DNA of 64,000 nt from Crocinitomicaceae bacterium (GTDB lineage Bacteria; Bacteroidota; Bacteroidia; Flavobacteriales_D; Crocinitomicaceae): contig JALQYQ010000053.1 of the NCBI GenBank assembly GCA_023262855.1, positions 1-64,000 on the forward strand. Reading direction: 5' to 3'. Shown here one piece after another: positions 45,058-54,527 of this stretch. Numbering within the stretch: position 1 is the stretch's first letter; the number at the start of each line of letters is the position of its first letter. A program made the position numbers and the translations under genes. The notes beneath the pieces are model-generated. The model saw only the letters and a list, made by a program, of their open reading frames with translations, was not told where the DNA came from and ran no database searches.

Positions 45058-46191
45058 ATGAAAATCGGAATTGTATTATACCCAACGTTTGGCGGAAGTG
45101 GAGTTGTTGGAACAGAATTAGGAAAGGCGTTAGCGAAAAAAGGCCATGAAATTCATTTCATCACCTATTCACAGCCTGTTCGACTTGGAAGCTTTAGAGA
45201 AAATATCTTCTACCACGAGGTTGCTGTCAGCGATTATCCCTTATTTGAATACCAACCTTATGAAACAGAATTAACCAGTAAAATGGTCGATGTTGTAAAA
45301 TATGAGAAGTTGGATTTATTGCATGTTCACTACGCAATCCCGCATGCTTCTGCAGCTTTTATGGCAAAACAAATATTGCAATCACAAGGTATTTCGATTC
45401 CATTTATCACCACTTTACATGGTACTGATATTACATTAGTCGGAAAAGATCCATCTTTTGAACCTGTTATTACGTTTTGCATCAATCAATCTGACGCTGT
45501 AACTGCTGTTTCTGAAAGTTTAAAAGAGGATACATACGCTCATTTTAATACGTCTCGTGAAATTCATGTAATTCCGAATTTTATCGCTCCGAACATCGAA
45601 ACAAGTTCTGTTTCAAGCGATGTTAGACGCAAATATGCTTGTGATGGTGAAAAAATCCTGTGTCATGTTTCAAATTTCAGAAAAGTAAAACGTGTTGAAG
45701 ATGTTGTTCGCATTTTTGCAGAGGTTAACAAAGTCCAAAAAGCAAAATTAATTCTTGCAGGCGATGGCCCTGAGCGTTACAGCGTTGAAAAATTGGTTCG
45801 TGATTTAGGTATTTGTGATCGGGTTATATTCTTAGGAAAAGTAAGAGACACAGCGCATGTATTAGAAATTGCTGATTTGTTTTTGCTACCGTCAGAAACG
45901 GAAAGTTTTGGTTTAGCGGCACTAGAAGCAATGGCTGTGAGTGTTCCAGTAATTTCCTCAAATACCGGTGGAATTCCAGAAGTGAACATTCATGGAGTTA
46001 CTGGCTATTTATCAAATGTTGGTGACGTTGAAGACATGGCAAAAAATGCGTTGAAGATTTTAAAAGACGATGAAACATTGAATCAATTCAAGGTGAATGC
46101 ATTGAAAAGAGCGCATGATTTCGATTTGGACAAAATTTTACCGATGTACGAGAAAATCTATTTTGATTTGGTTCCTAGCGTTGCAAAATAA
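45058..46191 (+). CDS. bshA: N-acetyl-alpha-D-glucosaminyl L-malate synthase BshA
   Basis: 377 residues, GT4-family glycosyltransferase. The start MKIGIVLYPTFGGSGVVGTE is diagnostic for BshA; HVHYAIPHASAA, HGTDITLVG and the UDP-sugar-binding ESFGLAALEAMA are present. It transfers GlcNAc from UDP-GlcNAc to L-malate, the first step of bacillithiol synthesis. BshB and BshC are not in this window. A terminator follows. Confidence 0.93.
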   Translation: MKIGIVLYPTFGGSGVVGTELGKALAKKGHEIHFITYSQPVRLGSFRENIFYHEVAVSDYPLFEYQPYETELTSKMVDVVKYEKLDLLHVHYAIPHASAAFMAKQILQSQGISIPFITTLHGTDITLVGKDPSFEPVITFCINQSDAVTAVSESLKEDTYAHFNTSREIHVIPNFIAPNIETSSVSSDVRRKYACDGEKILCHVSNFRKVKRVEDVVRIFAEVNKVQKAKLILAGDGPERYSVEKLVRDLGICDRVIFLGKVRDTAHVLEIADLFLLPSETESFGLAALEAMAVSVPVISSNTGGIPEVNIHGVTGYLSNVGDVEDMAKNALKILKDDETLNQFKVNALKRAHDFDLDKILPMYEKIYFDLVPSVAK

Positions 46192-46215
46192 TTTGTGATT
46201 AGAATAGTATAAAAC

Positions 46216-46245
46216 AAAAAAGGCATTCGAATGAATGCCTTTTTT
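46216..46245. terminator. bidirectional terminator between bshA and the thiolase gene
   Basis: GGCATTC / GAATGCC with a GAAT loop, extended by AAAAAA / TTTTTT. Serves both convergent genes. Confidence 0.92.
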
Positions 46246-46265
46246 GTTGTTTGATTATTTTGAAA

Positions 46266-47444
46266 TTAAATATTCTCAATAATAATTGCAGAAGCACCAC
46301 CACCACCATTACAAATAGCAGCACCACCAATTTTACCACCGTTTTGTTTCAATACATTGATTAATGTTACAACAACGCGAGAACCTGAGTTTCCAAGTGG
46401 GTGACCTAAAGAAACCGCACCTCCGTTTACGTCAACTTTCGCTGGATCTAATCCTAATATTTTAGTGTTTGCCATTCCAACAACAGCGAACGCTTCGTTT
46501 AATTCCCAGAAATCAACATCAGCTGTTGTTAAACCTGCTTTATCCAATGCTTTTGGAATCGCCAAAGACGGAGCGGTAGTGAACCATTCTGGAGCGTGTG
46601 CCGCATCAGCATAGCTAACAATTTTTGCTACCGGTTTTAAACCATATTTTTCAACCGCTTCTTTTGAAGCTAAAATCACTGCAGAAGCACCATCATTTAA
46701 TGTAGATGCATTAGCAGCTGTAATTGTTCCTTCTTTATCAAATGCTGGACGCAATGAAGGAATTTTATCTAAGAAAACGTTTTTATATTCTTCGTCTTCA
46801 GAAACCATAATTGGATCTCCTTTTCGTTGAGGAACAGCAACAGGTACTACTTCATCATTGAATTTACCAGCTTTCCAAGCCTCAGCAGATTTCGTGTAAG
46901 ATGCAATTGCAAACTCATCTTGTGCCTCACGTGAAAAACCATATTCTTTCGCGCATAATTCAGCACAATTTCCCATTGGAACTTTACTGTAAACGTCTAG
47001 TAAACCATCTTTTGTGATTCCATCCAACATTCCAATGTTTCCGAATTTCACACCGTTACGTCCGTCTAAATAATGAGGAACTTGTGACATGCTTTCCATA
47101 CCACCTGCAACAACGATTTGGTTATCACCAGCTAAGATTGACTGAGCACCAAACATAATTGCTTTCATTCCAGAAGCACATACTTTATTCACTGTTGTAC
47201 AAGGAACATTGTTACCTAATCCTGCACCAAGTGCTGCTTGACGAGCAGGAGCTTGACCAACACCAGCTTGCAATACATTTCCCATGAAAACTTCATCAAT
47301 TAATTCAGCTTTCACGTTTCCTTTTTCCAAGGCACCTTTGATTGCTACTGAACCAAGTTGTGTAGCAGGAATTGTTGACAATCCTCCTAAAAACGCACCC
47401 ATTGGCGTTCTCGCAGCAGAAATGATATATACTTCTTTAGACAT
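46266..47444 (-). CDS. acetyl-CoA C-acetyltransferase (thiolase)
   Basis: 392 residues, thiolase of the biosynthetic/AtoB type. Nucleophilic Cys in NKVCASGMKAI, NEAFAVVGMA, GGAVSLGHPLGNSGSR and the C-terminal CNGGGGASAII. Condenses two acetyl-CoA or cleaves acetoacetyl-CoA. Monocistronic, divergent from the DUF3078 gene. Confidence 0.93.
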   Translation of the reverse strand: MSKEVYIISAARTPMGAFLGGLSTIPATQLGSVAIKGALEKGNVKAELIDEVFMGNVLQAGVGQAPARQAALGAGLGNNVPCTTVNKVCASGMKAIMFGAQSILAGDNQIVVAGGMESMSQVPHYLDGRNGVKFGNIGMLDGITKDGLLDVYSKVPMGNCAELCAKEYGFSREAQDEFAIASYTKSAEAWKAGKFNDEVVPVAVPQRKGDPIMVSEDEEYKNVFLDKIPSLRPAFDKEGTITAANASTLNDGASAVILASKEAVEKYGLKPVAKIVSYADAAHAPEWFTTAPSLAIPKALDKAGLTTADVDFWELNEAFAVVGMANTKILGLDPAKVDVNGGAVSLGHPLGNSGSRVVVTLINVLKQNGGKIGGAAICNGGGGASAIIIENI

Positions 47445-47568
47445 TTTTTTAAAGTTTTATTAATCCGCAACGAATTTAAGAAAACAATCGAAATGAATTT
47501 ATAATTGAGCACTTTCTTTCTTGAATAATTCTCTTTTATTGCTGAGATTTGTGGCCTAAATTGTAACA

Positions 47569-48534
47569 ATGAAATCACTACTTATTTTTTGCACATTTCT
47601 GTTCGGGTACATATCTAGTGCGCAAACTGACTCATTACCAGTTGCAGATACACTTATAAAATCAGATTCAATTCCGAAAAAGTGGAAATTGAAAGCTATT
47701 TATGGCTTAAACGGCACGCAAACATCTTTTGTGAATTGGAATGCTGGTGGACGAAACAATGTGTCACTTTTAGGGTCGATATCTGCCAGTGCGAATTATG
47801 AGAAAAAGACCTTGAAATGGACAAATGATTTCTCTTTGGCGCTTGGAGGTTTGCAATACATCGAAAAAGGTTCGAAAGAGGGAATGCAAAAAACAGATGA
47901 TCGAATTGATATTGCTTCAAACCTAGGTTATAAGTTGAAAGAACATTTTTATTTCTCTGTCATTGGTGGTTTCAAAACACAAATGTTGGATGGATTCACT
48001 TACCCAAATGATTCCGTTCGTGTTTCTACATTTTTAGCACCTGGATATGTTAGTTCTGCCTTGGGAATCGATTACATTAAAAGTGATAATTTCTCGATAT
48101 TCACTTCGCCTTTTGCAATGAAATTAACGATTGTTAATGATCAAGTTTTAGCAAATGCAGGAAGTTTTGGTGTGACTGCAGCAACGTATGATGGACTTGG
48201 GAATGTTCTCAAACAAGGCGAACGTTTACGTGGTGAATTCGGAGCTTATGTTAAAATGAAATACAATTTTACCATTGCTAAAAACATTGATTTAAAATCA
48301 AAACTTGAATTGTTTAGTAATTACTTAAACAACCCACAGAACATTGATGTAAATGCTGAAGCGTTATTTAATTTTAAAGTAAATGAATGGTTTTCAGCTT
48401 CTTTGCAATGGACACTCATTTACGATGACGACATTGATATTCGTGATGCGGATGGGAATATTGGTCCAAGAACACAATTTAAATCTGTTCTAGGATTGGG
48501 TATTTCTTACAAAATGATGAATTTCAAAGACTAA
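47569..48534 (+). CDS. DUF3078 outer-membrane-type protein
   Basis: 321 residues. Signal peptide to SSAQ. WKLKAIYGLNGTQTSFVNW, then NAGGRNNVSLLG, is the family opening, and the rest alternates as barrel strands (FKSVLGLGISYKM at the end). DUF3078 members are Bacteroidota outer-membrane proteins of unknown role. It stands between the thiolase (divergent) and the 48611 gene, 76 bp upstream of the latter. Confidence 0.82.
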   Translation: MKSLLIFCTFLFGYISSAQTDSLPVADTLIKSDSIPKKWKLKAIYGLNGTQTSFVNWNAGGRNNVSLLGSISASANYEKKTLKWTNDFSLALGGLQYIEKGSKEGMQKTDDRIDIASNLGYKLKEHFYFSVIGGFKTQMLDGFTYPNDSVRVSTFLAPGYVSSALGIDYIKSDNFSIFTSPFAMKLTIVNDQVLANAGSFGVTAATYDGLGNVLKQGERLRGEFGAYVKMKYNFTIAKNIDLKSKLELFSNYLNNPQNIDVNAEALFNFKVNEWFSASLQWTLIYDDDIDIRDADGNIGPRTQFKSVLGLGISYKMMNFKD

Positions 48535-48610
48535 ATTTTCAAAACTGAAAAACATAGTTTTAAACATACGAGTCTTTCTAGTCAATAATTCTTAATTTCA
48601 CGCATCTAAA

Positions 48611-50692
48611 ATGCGTTTTGCTTCAGACATATCAATTTGGTGGCTAATTCCATGGGCTGGAATATGTGTTTTCCTTGCTGTTTGGTTTTATAGAAATGTA
48701 AACTGGATCAGTAGTTTATCCAAAAAATGGCAATTAACACTTAAAGTACTGCGCGGATTTAGCTTGTTTCTTCTTGGGATTTTATTGTGTGGAATTTTGT
48801 TTGAGGCAGTAAATTACCGTGAGGAAAAACCAATTATAATTACCCTTGTCGATGAATCTTCATCTATGAAGAATTACAAAGACAGTTCGAAGATAAACTC
48901 GTATTTAAACAACTTACAGTCAGATTTAAAAGAACAATTGGGTGAGGAGTTTGAATTTGTTGAAATGACAGTTGGAGCTGAAGTTGAATATAAATCGAAG
49001 CCAGATTTCAAGGATGGAATTTCAGATCTTTCAGCTGGTTTCGAGAAAATCAATTCAGATTTTTACAACAGAAATATTGGAGGAATTATTTTTGTTTCAG
49101 ATGGAAATTACAACAAAGGAAATAATCCAACCTATGCTGCGGAAAAAATAAATTTCACACCGGTTTTTGCGCTAACTGTTGGTGATACAATTCCCAAACG
49201 CGATCATTTCATTAAAAATGTTTTGGTGAATGATGTAACATTTTACAAGAACAAATTTCCTGTAGAAGTTGATGTTGAAGCGATTAAAATAGGAAAGGGT
49301 GGGGCGACAGTTTCAATTTCTTCGGAAGGAAAAACAATTGCATCACAAAAAATAACGTACAAAGATGGTAAACATGATTTCGAGCATGTTTCTTTCCTGT
49401 TGGATGCGAATAAAATTGGCTTTCAAACATATACAGTTAGTGTTTCAAATGTCAATAATGAATACAATTACAAAAACAATTCACGTGTATTCTACATTGA
49501 AGTAATTGATTCTAGAAGTAAAGTATTGATGCTCGCAGGAGCACCGCATCCAGATGTCGCTGCAATGAAACAAATCATCGAAGAAGATGAAAACTTGGAA
49601 GTCGTTTCTGAACTCGCAAAAGACTGGAAGCGTGATTTGAAAAAAGTTGATTTGATTATTTGGCATGAGCCGGGGGTAAATTTCGATCCATCATTGAATA
49701 ACTTATTAGCAGAAAGTAAAATTCCAATTTTATACATCATTGGTCCAAATACTAGTGCTAACGTAATTTCTAAGTTGGGACTTGGAATGACCGTTTCTTC
49801 AGGGAATCAATCAGACGAAATTCAAGGAGGAATCAATGATGGATTTCAGCAGTTTGAACTTTCAGATGAATTGAAAAATGCATTTAACTATTATCCACCG
49901 TTGAGAAGTCGCTTTGGTGAGTTAAAAGTTTCTGGAGGGGCAGAAGTATTGGTTTACCAACGAATTGGACCAATTAAGAAAAAAGAGCCGTTAATCTTCT
50001 TTAATAAAAAAGGAACCGTAAAAAATGGTGTTGTTTATGGAGAAGGGTTGTGGAAGTGGAAAATTAATGACTACACTCGCACCGGAGATTGTGTTGCTTT
50101 CAGAGATTTAATAAGCAAGACAACGCAATATTTATTAGTAAAACAAAATACAACAGCCTTACATGTTACTTTTCCAAAACGTTTCTCAAAAGACGAAGAG
50201 GTTGAGGTTAATGCATCATTTTACAATGAATCATTAGAAGCAATTACAAGCCCAAAAATCAACTTGACGCTGACAGATGAAAAAAATAAAACAAGCAAAT
50301 TTCAATTTGGTGTTGTTGGAGATAGTTATAAATTGTCCTTAGGGAAGTTGAAACCAGGCAAATACAGTTGGTTTGCAACGGCAACGTTTAATGGTAAAAG
50401 TTACAAGAAATCAGGTGTTTTTGTGGTTGAAGACATTGCAATCGAACAATTGGACACTTATTCGAACCAAGCCTTAATGAATCAGTTGGCGCAAAAAACA
50501 AAAGGTAAATTCGATTTATTGAAAAATTATCAGAAAATCATCAATCAAATCAAAAACAGGGACGACATTACGAGTGTTTCTATTAAAGACGCGTCGTTCA
50601 ATGATTTAATCGACTATAAATTAATTGCCATGATTCTTTTGTTATCCTTGGCAATTGAATGGTTCTTGCGCCGTTGGTTTGGTGGTTATTAA
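48611..50692 (+). CDS. membrane protein with von Willebrand A domain
   Basis: 693 residues. Two N-terminal membrane helices (9-27 and 44-66), a periplasmic vWA domain whose MIDAS motif is DESSSM (about 81), a large periplasmic part with beta-sandwich and GATase-like sections (KVLMLAGAPHPDVAAMKQI) and a final helix (LIAMILLLSLAIEWFL). This is the layout of the BatA-related/VWA membrane proteins of Bacteroidota, but the usual MoxR-BatABD neighbours are absent. Function unknown. Confidence 0.78.
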   Translation: MRFASDISIWWLIPWAGICVFLAVWFYRNVNWISSLSKKWQLTLKVLRGFSLFLLGILLCGILFEAVNYREEKPIIITLVDESSSMKNYKDSSKINSYLNNLQSDLKEQLGEEFEFVEMTVGAEVEYKSKPDFKDGISDLSAGFEKINSDFYNRNIGGIIFVSDGNYNKGNNPTYAAEKINFTPVFALTVGDTIPKRDHFIKNVLVNDVTFYKNKFPVEVDVEAIKIGKGGATVSISSEGKTIASQKITYKDGKHDFEHVSFLLDANKIGFQTYTVSVSNVNNEYNYKNNSRVFYIEVIDSRSKVLMLAGAPHPDVAAMKQIIEEDENLEVVSELAKDWKRDLKKVDLIIWHEPGVNFDPSLNNLLAESKIPILYIIGPNTSANVISKLGLGMTVSSGNQSDEIQGGINDGFQQFELSDELKNAFNYYPPLRSRFGELKVSGGAEVLVYQRIGPIKKKEPLIFFNKKGTVKNGVVYGEGLWKWKINDYTRTGDCVAFRDLISKTTQYLLVKQNTTALHVTFPKRFSKDEEVEVNASFYNESLEAITSPKINLTLTDEKNKTSKFQFGVVGDSYKLSLGKLKPGKYSWFATATFNGKSYKKSGVFVVEDIAIEQLDTYSNQALMNQLAQKTKGKFDLLKNYQKIINQIKNRDDITSVSIKDASFNDLIDYKLIAMILLLSLAIEWFLRRWFGGY

Positions 50693-50775
50693 TTCGAAAA
50701 CAACTTTTTTTTCATCGATATATACTAAACAAAGTGCTTGTGCGTTTTTAGAGAAACAAACTCACGTTCTTGCCT

Positions 50776-50925
50776 ATGTTGAAAAAATACCCTGAAGTTA
50801 TCGCTCCTGCCAATGAGTTGAAAAATGGCCCTTCAAACAATGTGATTAACGCCTTATTAAATTACAGTAAATCGCTAGAAGTGAAAAAAGTGAAAAAGAA
50901 AAATGTTCTTATTCACCTCAATTAA
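50776..50925 (+). CDS. 49-residue small protein
   Basis: MLKKYPEVIAPANELKNGPS, then NNVINALLNYSKSLEVKKV and a Lys-rich end KKKNVLIHLN. It has an amphipathic helix (NNVINALLNYSKSL) of a kind I recall in short flavobacterial proteins, although no search was made. A clean stop is followed by a strong terminator eight bases later, and 83 bp separate it from the vWA gene. This pairing of frame and terminator is the main support. Possibly a regulator or nucleic-acid-binding peptide; role unknown. Confidence 0.6.
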   Translation: MLKKYPEVIAPANELKNGPSNNVINALLNYSKSLEVKKVKKKNVLIHLN

Positions 50926-50933
50926 AAAACTGT

Positions 50934-50959
50934 AGCCATCCGAAAGGGTGGCTTTTTTT
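50934..50959 (+). terminator. terminator of the 49-residue gene
   Basis: AGCCATCC / GGGTGGCT closed by a GAAA tetraloop and followed by seven T. Confidence 0.9.
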
Positions 50960-51003
50960 GTAAGCAACTGTAACTTTACTCTATTGATTTTTGTTTTAGT
51001 ATT

Positions 51004-51870
51004 ATGAAAAATCTAATCCTTGTACCATCTTTTCTTTTTTACTCGCTTGTTTCATCATCAATTCACGCTCAGCAAGAGCCAATTTTTACACAAGTAGATA
51101 ATACTTACAACTTTTTTAATCCTGCAAGTTCTGGATTGAATTACCAAATTCAAACTACAGCCTTGGCACGAACTCAATGGGATAAAGTAAATGGTGCTCC
51201 AGAATCACAATTGATAAATTACTCAATGAAATTAAAACCACTTCACGGAGGTATTGGAATTAATTATCTACATGAAACAATTGGCTTCACAACATACAAT
51301 CGCGTGAAATTAAATTATGCATATCATCTTGCGGAATTTCAAGGTGGTGAATTATCAATCGGTTTATCTGCAGGAATTAATAATTTAAAAATTACACCAA
51401 CTTGGACGCCACCAACAAGTGCAACTGACCCAACTTTACCAGTAAGTTCTTATGATACGCGATTCACGAGTGATTTAGGTTTGATGTATAAAAACGAAAA
51501 AATGTCCGTTGGATTAAGTGTTACGCAGTTGAATCGCGCTCGATATTCGTCAGGTTATCGAGATGAATTGCACACTTTTGCCTATGCGGATTACCTATTT
51601 AGTTTGTCTTCTGAATGGAAATTAAAACCTCAGGTTATGATATCTACAGATTTTACGCAAGTAAGCACGGTTATGAATGTTATTGCTATCTTGAAAAACA
51701 AGTTCCAATTTGGGGCAGGTTATCGATCGTATGAATCAATCGGCGCAATGATAGGCTGGGATATATTTGAAAAATACCGAATTAGATATTCGTATGATTT
51801 GTCAATACACAGTTTGAGTTCAATCAGTAAAGGATCACACGAAATTTGTATTGGCTTTCTATTAAAATAA
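51004..51870 (+). CDS. PorP/SprF-family type IX secretion membrane protein
   Basis: 288 residues. Signal peptide to SIHAQ, then the family opening QEPIFTQVDNTYNFFNPASSG. The rest is a barrel (GGIGINYLHETIGFTTYNRVK, in two parts LNYAYHL) ending CIGFLLK. PorP/SprF proteins work in the outer membrane with T9SS, some for a single substrate, for example SprF for SprB. No large adhesin gene sits beside it; candidate substrates are the T9SS genes at the left of this window, which is inference. Confidence 0.85.
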   Translation: MKNLILVPSFLFYSLVSSSIHAQQEPIFTQVDNTYNFFNPASSGLNYQIQTTALARTQWDKVNGAPESQLINYSMKLKPLHGGIGINYLHETIGFTTYNRVKLNYAYHLAEFQGGELSIGLSAGINNLKITPTWTPPTSATDPTLPVSSYDTRFTSDLGLMYKNEKMSVGLSVTQLNRARYSSGYRDELHTFAYADYLFSLSSEWKLKPQVMISTDFTQVSTVMNVIAILKNKFQFGAGYRSYESIGAMIGWDIFEKYRIRYSYDLSIHSLSSISKGSHEICIGFLLK

Positions 51871-51872
51871 TC

Positions 51873-52085
51873 CTATAGATAAGTTAGGATCAAATTAGAA
51901 AACTGCTGAATGCGCGGTTTGTTTGCTTGTGCTTTTGCAAATTGTAAGCCTTTAACATACCAATCAATTGCTTCTTGGTCGTTTCCTTTTTCTCCTGCTA
52001 GATTACCCATTTCTAAGTAAAACAATAAATCGTTTGATTCTTGCATAACCTGTGTGTTAGATGAAGTGTGAGTTTCAATTTTCAT
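51873..52085 (-). CDS. 70-residue TPR-like protein
   Basis: MKIETHTSSNTQVMQESND, then one TPR-like pair (LFYLEMGNLAGEKGNDQEA, then IDWYVKGLQFAKAQ). An AGGAG lies 12 bases before the ATG on the minus strand, which is strong for this phylum and supports the start. Cytoplasmic, role unknown. It converges on the PorP/SprF gene with only 2 bp between the stop codons. Confidence 0.55.
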   Translation of the reverse strand: MKIETHTSSNTQVMQESNDLLFYLEMGNLAGEKGNDQEAIDWYVKGLQFAKAQANKPRIQQFSNLILTYL

Positions 52086-52151
52086 ACTACAAAATAACTC
52101 CTACAAGGTTAATTCAATGTTAGCAAGACTTCAATTTTAGGTTATTAATTC

Positions 52152-52193
52152 AAAAAAAAATCCCGATTCATTTTGGAGTGAACCGGGATTTTT
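52152..52193. terminator. bidirectional terminator after the S46 peptidase gene
   Basis: AAAAATCCCG / CGGGATTTTT with an inner TTCA / TGAA pairing. A on the left and T on the right allow use on both strands. Confidence 0.85.
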
Positions 52194-52212
52194 AAGCTAA
52201 TTTGAAGTGTGA

Positions 52213-54354
52213 TTATTTTGTCACGATATCCATTTCATCAACAATGTGTTTCGCGCCTGCGTACTTGTCAATCAACCACAATACGTAACGAATATCAACA
52301 TTGATAGTGCGTTGTAATTTTTTATCGAAGATAACATCCCCAGCCATTGCTTCAATGTTTCCATCAAATGCCAAACCGATTAATTCACCTTTTCCATTCA
52401 ATACTGGTGAACCAGAGTTACCACCTGTGATATCATTATCAGTCAAGAAACAAACAGGCATGTAACCAGCTTTGTCAGAATAACGACCGAAATCTTTCGC
52501 TTTCGCCATATCTAACATTTTTTGCTCTAGGTCGAATTCTGAATCACCTTTTTTGTATTTCTTCACTAAACCATCCATTGTAGTGTAGTAATTTACTTTC
52601 GCATCATTGCGTTTGTCAGCAGGTAACGCTTTCACTTTACCATAAGTCAAACGTAAAGTAGAATTTGCATCTGGATATTGAATTGGCGCCAATTTAGACT
52701 CACGTAAACCTTGAACCAACAATCTGAATGAAGCAGTGTAATCGTTTTGAGCTTTAGCAATTTCGTCAGATTTAGAACCGATGTGAACGATTAAATCTTC
52801 AGACAATTTATACATTGGATCGTTTGTAATCATTCCTTCAGATGGGAAATCTAAGAATGCCATCATTTTTTCTTCTGATGTAAACAAACTCAACAAGAAT
52901 AATGAGTTTACAAATTTATCGTATTCTCCATTGATTGCAACAACTGAAGGTGCGATTTGGTATCCAACAGATTTTGTAGCGTACAATGCTAATTCAGCAC
53001 GTAAAATATCCTTTTCAGCAGGAAGGTACAATTCAGCGAAGAATGCTTTAATTCCTTCTTCTAAATCTGGGCGCATTTGAGCACGTGTTGCAGCATCTGC
53101 ATTAGCATATGCAATCATTTGTTTACCAAATGAACGAGAAATTGTACCGTAAGAAGAACAACGTAACAATTGCTGTAAATAGTTGTCGTGGCGTGCTTTC
53201 TCATTTGTCAATTTGTAATAATTGTTGATAGTTGCAACAACATTACCGTATTTCTCTTTGTTCGCCGGTTTATTCGCCCATTTGTTGAATTTCGCTTCTT
53301 GTTCAGCTTTCAATTTAGCGGTTTGGAATTTAGAAAGTGCATCAATCATTCCTTGACGGTTTTTCCAGTAGTTCGCAACACCAGCATATTTAGAAGCATA
53401 AATCAAATTCAATGCATCACTTTGATCCATGTATTTTTTCATTTGATCCATTCCAGTTTTTGAACCTTCAACCCAAGCAGGATAAGCGAATTTTACGTTT
53501 TGTTCAATACCACCAGCTGGCATCCAACGATTTGTTCTTCCTGGGTAACCAAGAATCATCGCGAAGTCATTTTCTTGAACTCCACCAATGTTTACTGTTA
53601 AATGTTGTTTTGGTTTTAATGGAACATTATTCACATTGTACTCAGCTGGATTTCCATTTGCATCTGCGTATACACGGAACATCGAGAAATCACCTGTGTG
53701 ACGTGGCCATTCCCAGTTATCTGTGTCTCCACCGAATTTACCAACGTTTTCTGGTGGTGTTCCAACTAAACGAACATCTTTGTAATCTTGGTAAACGAAG
53801 TAGTAATACTCGTTTCCTTGGAAGAATGAACGAACAGAAACAGTGTATTTTCCACCTTCATTGTTTTCTTTTTCAATCAAAGCAACTTCTGCTGCAATCG
53901 CTTTTTCACGTTCTGCTTCAGTCATACCTGGATTTACTTTCGCCAAAATTCGTTTAGAAACATCGTCCATACGAACGAAGAAACGAACGTACAATGATTT
54001 TGGTTTTAACTCATCTTTTTTAGTTGCTGCCCAATAACCATTTTTCAAATAGTTTGACTCTGCTGTCGATAATTCAGCAATTGCATCATATCCACAGTGG
54101 TGATTTGTAAGCAATAAACCATCTTTCGAAATTACTTCCGCTGTACAACCACCATTGAACTGAACGATTGCATCTTTTAATGAGTGATTATTGATGGAAT
54201 AAATTTCCTCAGCTGTTAACTGAAGACCCATTTTTTCCATGTCTCGGTGATTCAAGCGATCAATGAACATCAAGAACCACATACCTTCATCAGCACGAGC
54301 AAACGACCCGAACATCAAAACAAAGGCAAGTAACGTAATTTTAAATTGTTTCAT
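52213..54354 (-). CDS. S46-family dipeptidyl-peptidase (DPP7/DPP11 type)
   Basis: 713 residues, full family length. Signal peptide to FARA. Catalytic triad of the chymotrypsin-like double barrel: His in LLTNHHCGYDAI (about 84), Asp in FGGDTDNWEWPRH (about 208), Ser in ITGGNSGSPVLNG (about 643). It removes dipeptides from peptides in the periplasm for amino-acid nutrition. The S1 residue that separates DPP7 from DPP11 specificity cannot be fixed by eye. Monocistronic. Confidence 0.93.
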   Translation of the reverse strand: MKQFKITLLAFVLMFGSFARADEGMWFLMFIDRLNHRDMEKMGLQLTAEEIYSINNHSLKDAIVQFNGGCTAEVISKDGLLLTNHHCGYDAIAELSTAESNYLKNGYWAATKKDELKPKSLYVRFFVRMDDVSKRILAKVNPGMTEAEREKAIAAEVALIEKENNEGGKYTVSVRSFFQGNEYYYFVYQDYKDVRLVGTPPENVGKFGGDTDNWEWPRHTGDFSMFRVYADANGNPAEYNVNNVPLKPKQHLTVNIGGVQENDFAMILGYPGRTNRWMPAGGIEQNVKFAYPAWVEGSKTGMDQMKKYMDQSDALNLIYASKYAGVANYWKNRQGMIDALSKFQTAKLKAEQEAKFNKWANKPANKEKYGNVVATINNYYKLTNEKARHDNYLQQLLRCSSYGTISRSFGKQMIAYANADAATRAQMRPDLEEGIKAFFAELYLPAEKDILRAELALYATKSVGYQIAPSVVAINGEYDKFVNSLFLLSLFTSEEKMMAFLDFPSEGMITNDPMYKLSEDLIVHIGSKSDEIAKAQNDYTASFRLLVQGLRESKLAPIQYPDANSTLRLTYGKVKALPADKRNDAKVNYYTTMDGLVKKYKKGDSEFDLEQKMLDMAKAKDFGRYSDKAGYMPVCFLTDNDITGGNSGSPVLNGKGELIGLAFDGNIEAMAGDVIFDKKLQRTINVDIRYVLWLIDKYAGAKHIVDEMDIVTK

Positions 54355-54527
54355 ATGTTTTTATTTGTTTTTAATTTCCTGCGAAATTGAACGTTGTTAT
54401 TTAATTTGTCAACTATCGCTCATTTACAACAGGTTATTTTCCTTTTTGTTTTTGGTTAAAACTTGCGGCGTAAAAATACGCAACTTTCATTAAAAAATGC
54501 TTCCTTTTGGCTAAGGATTAACACCGT

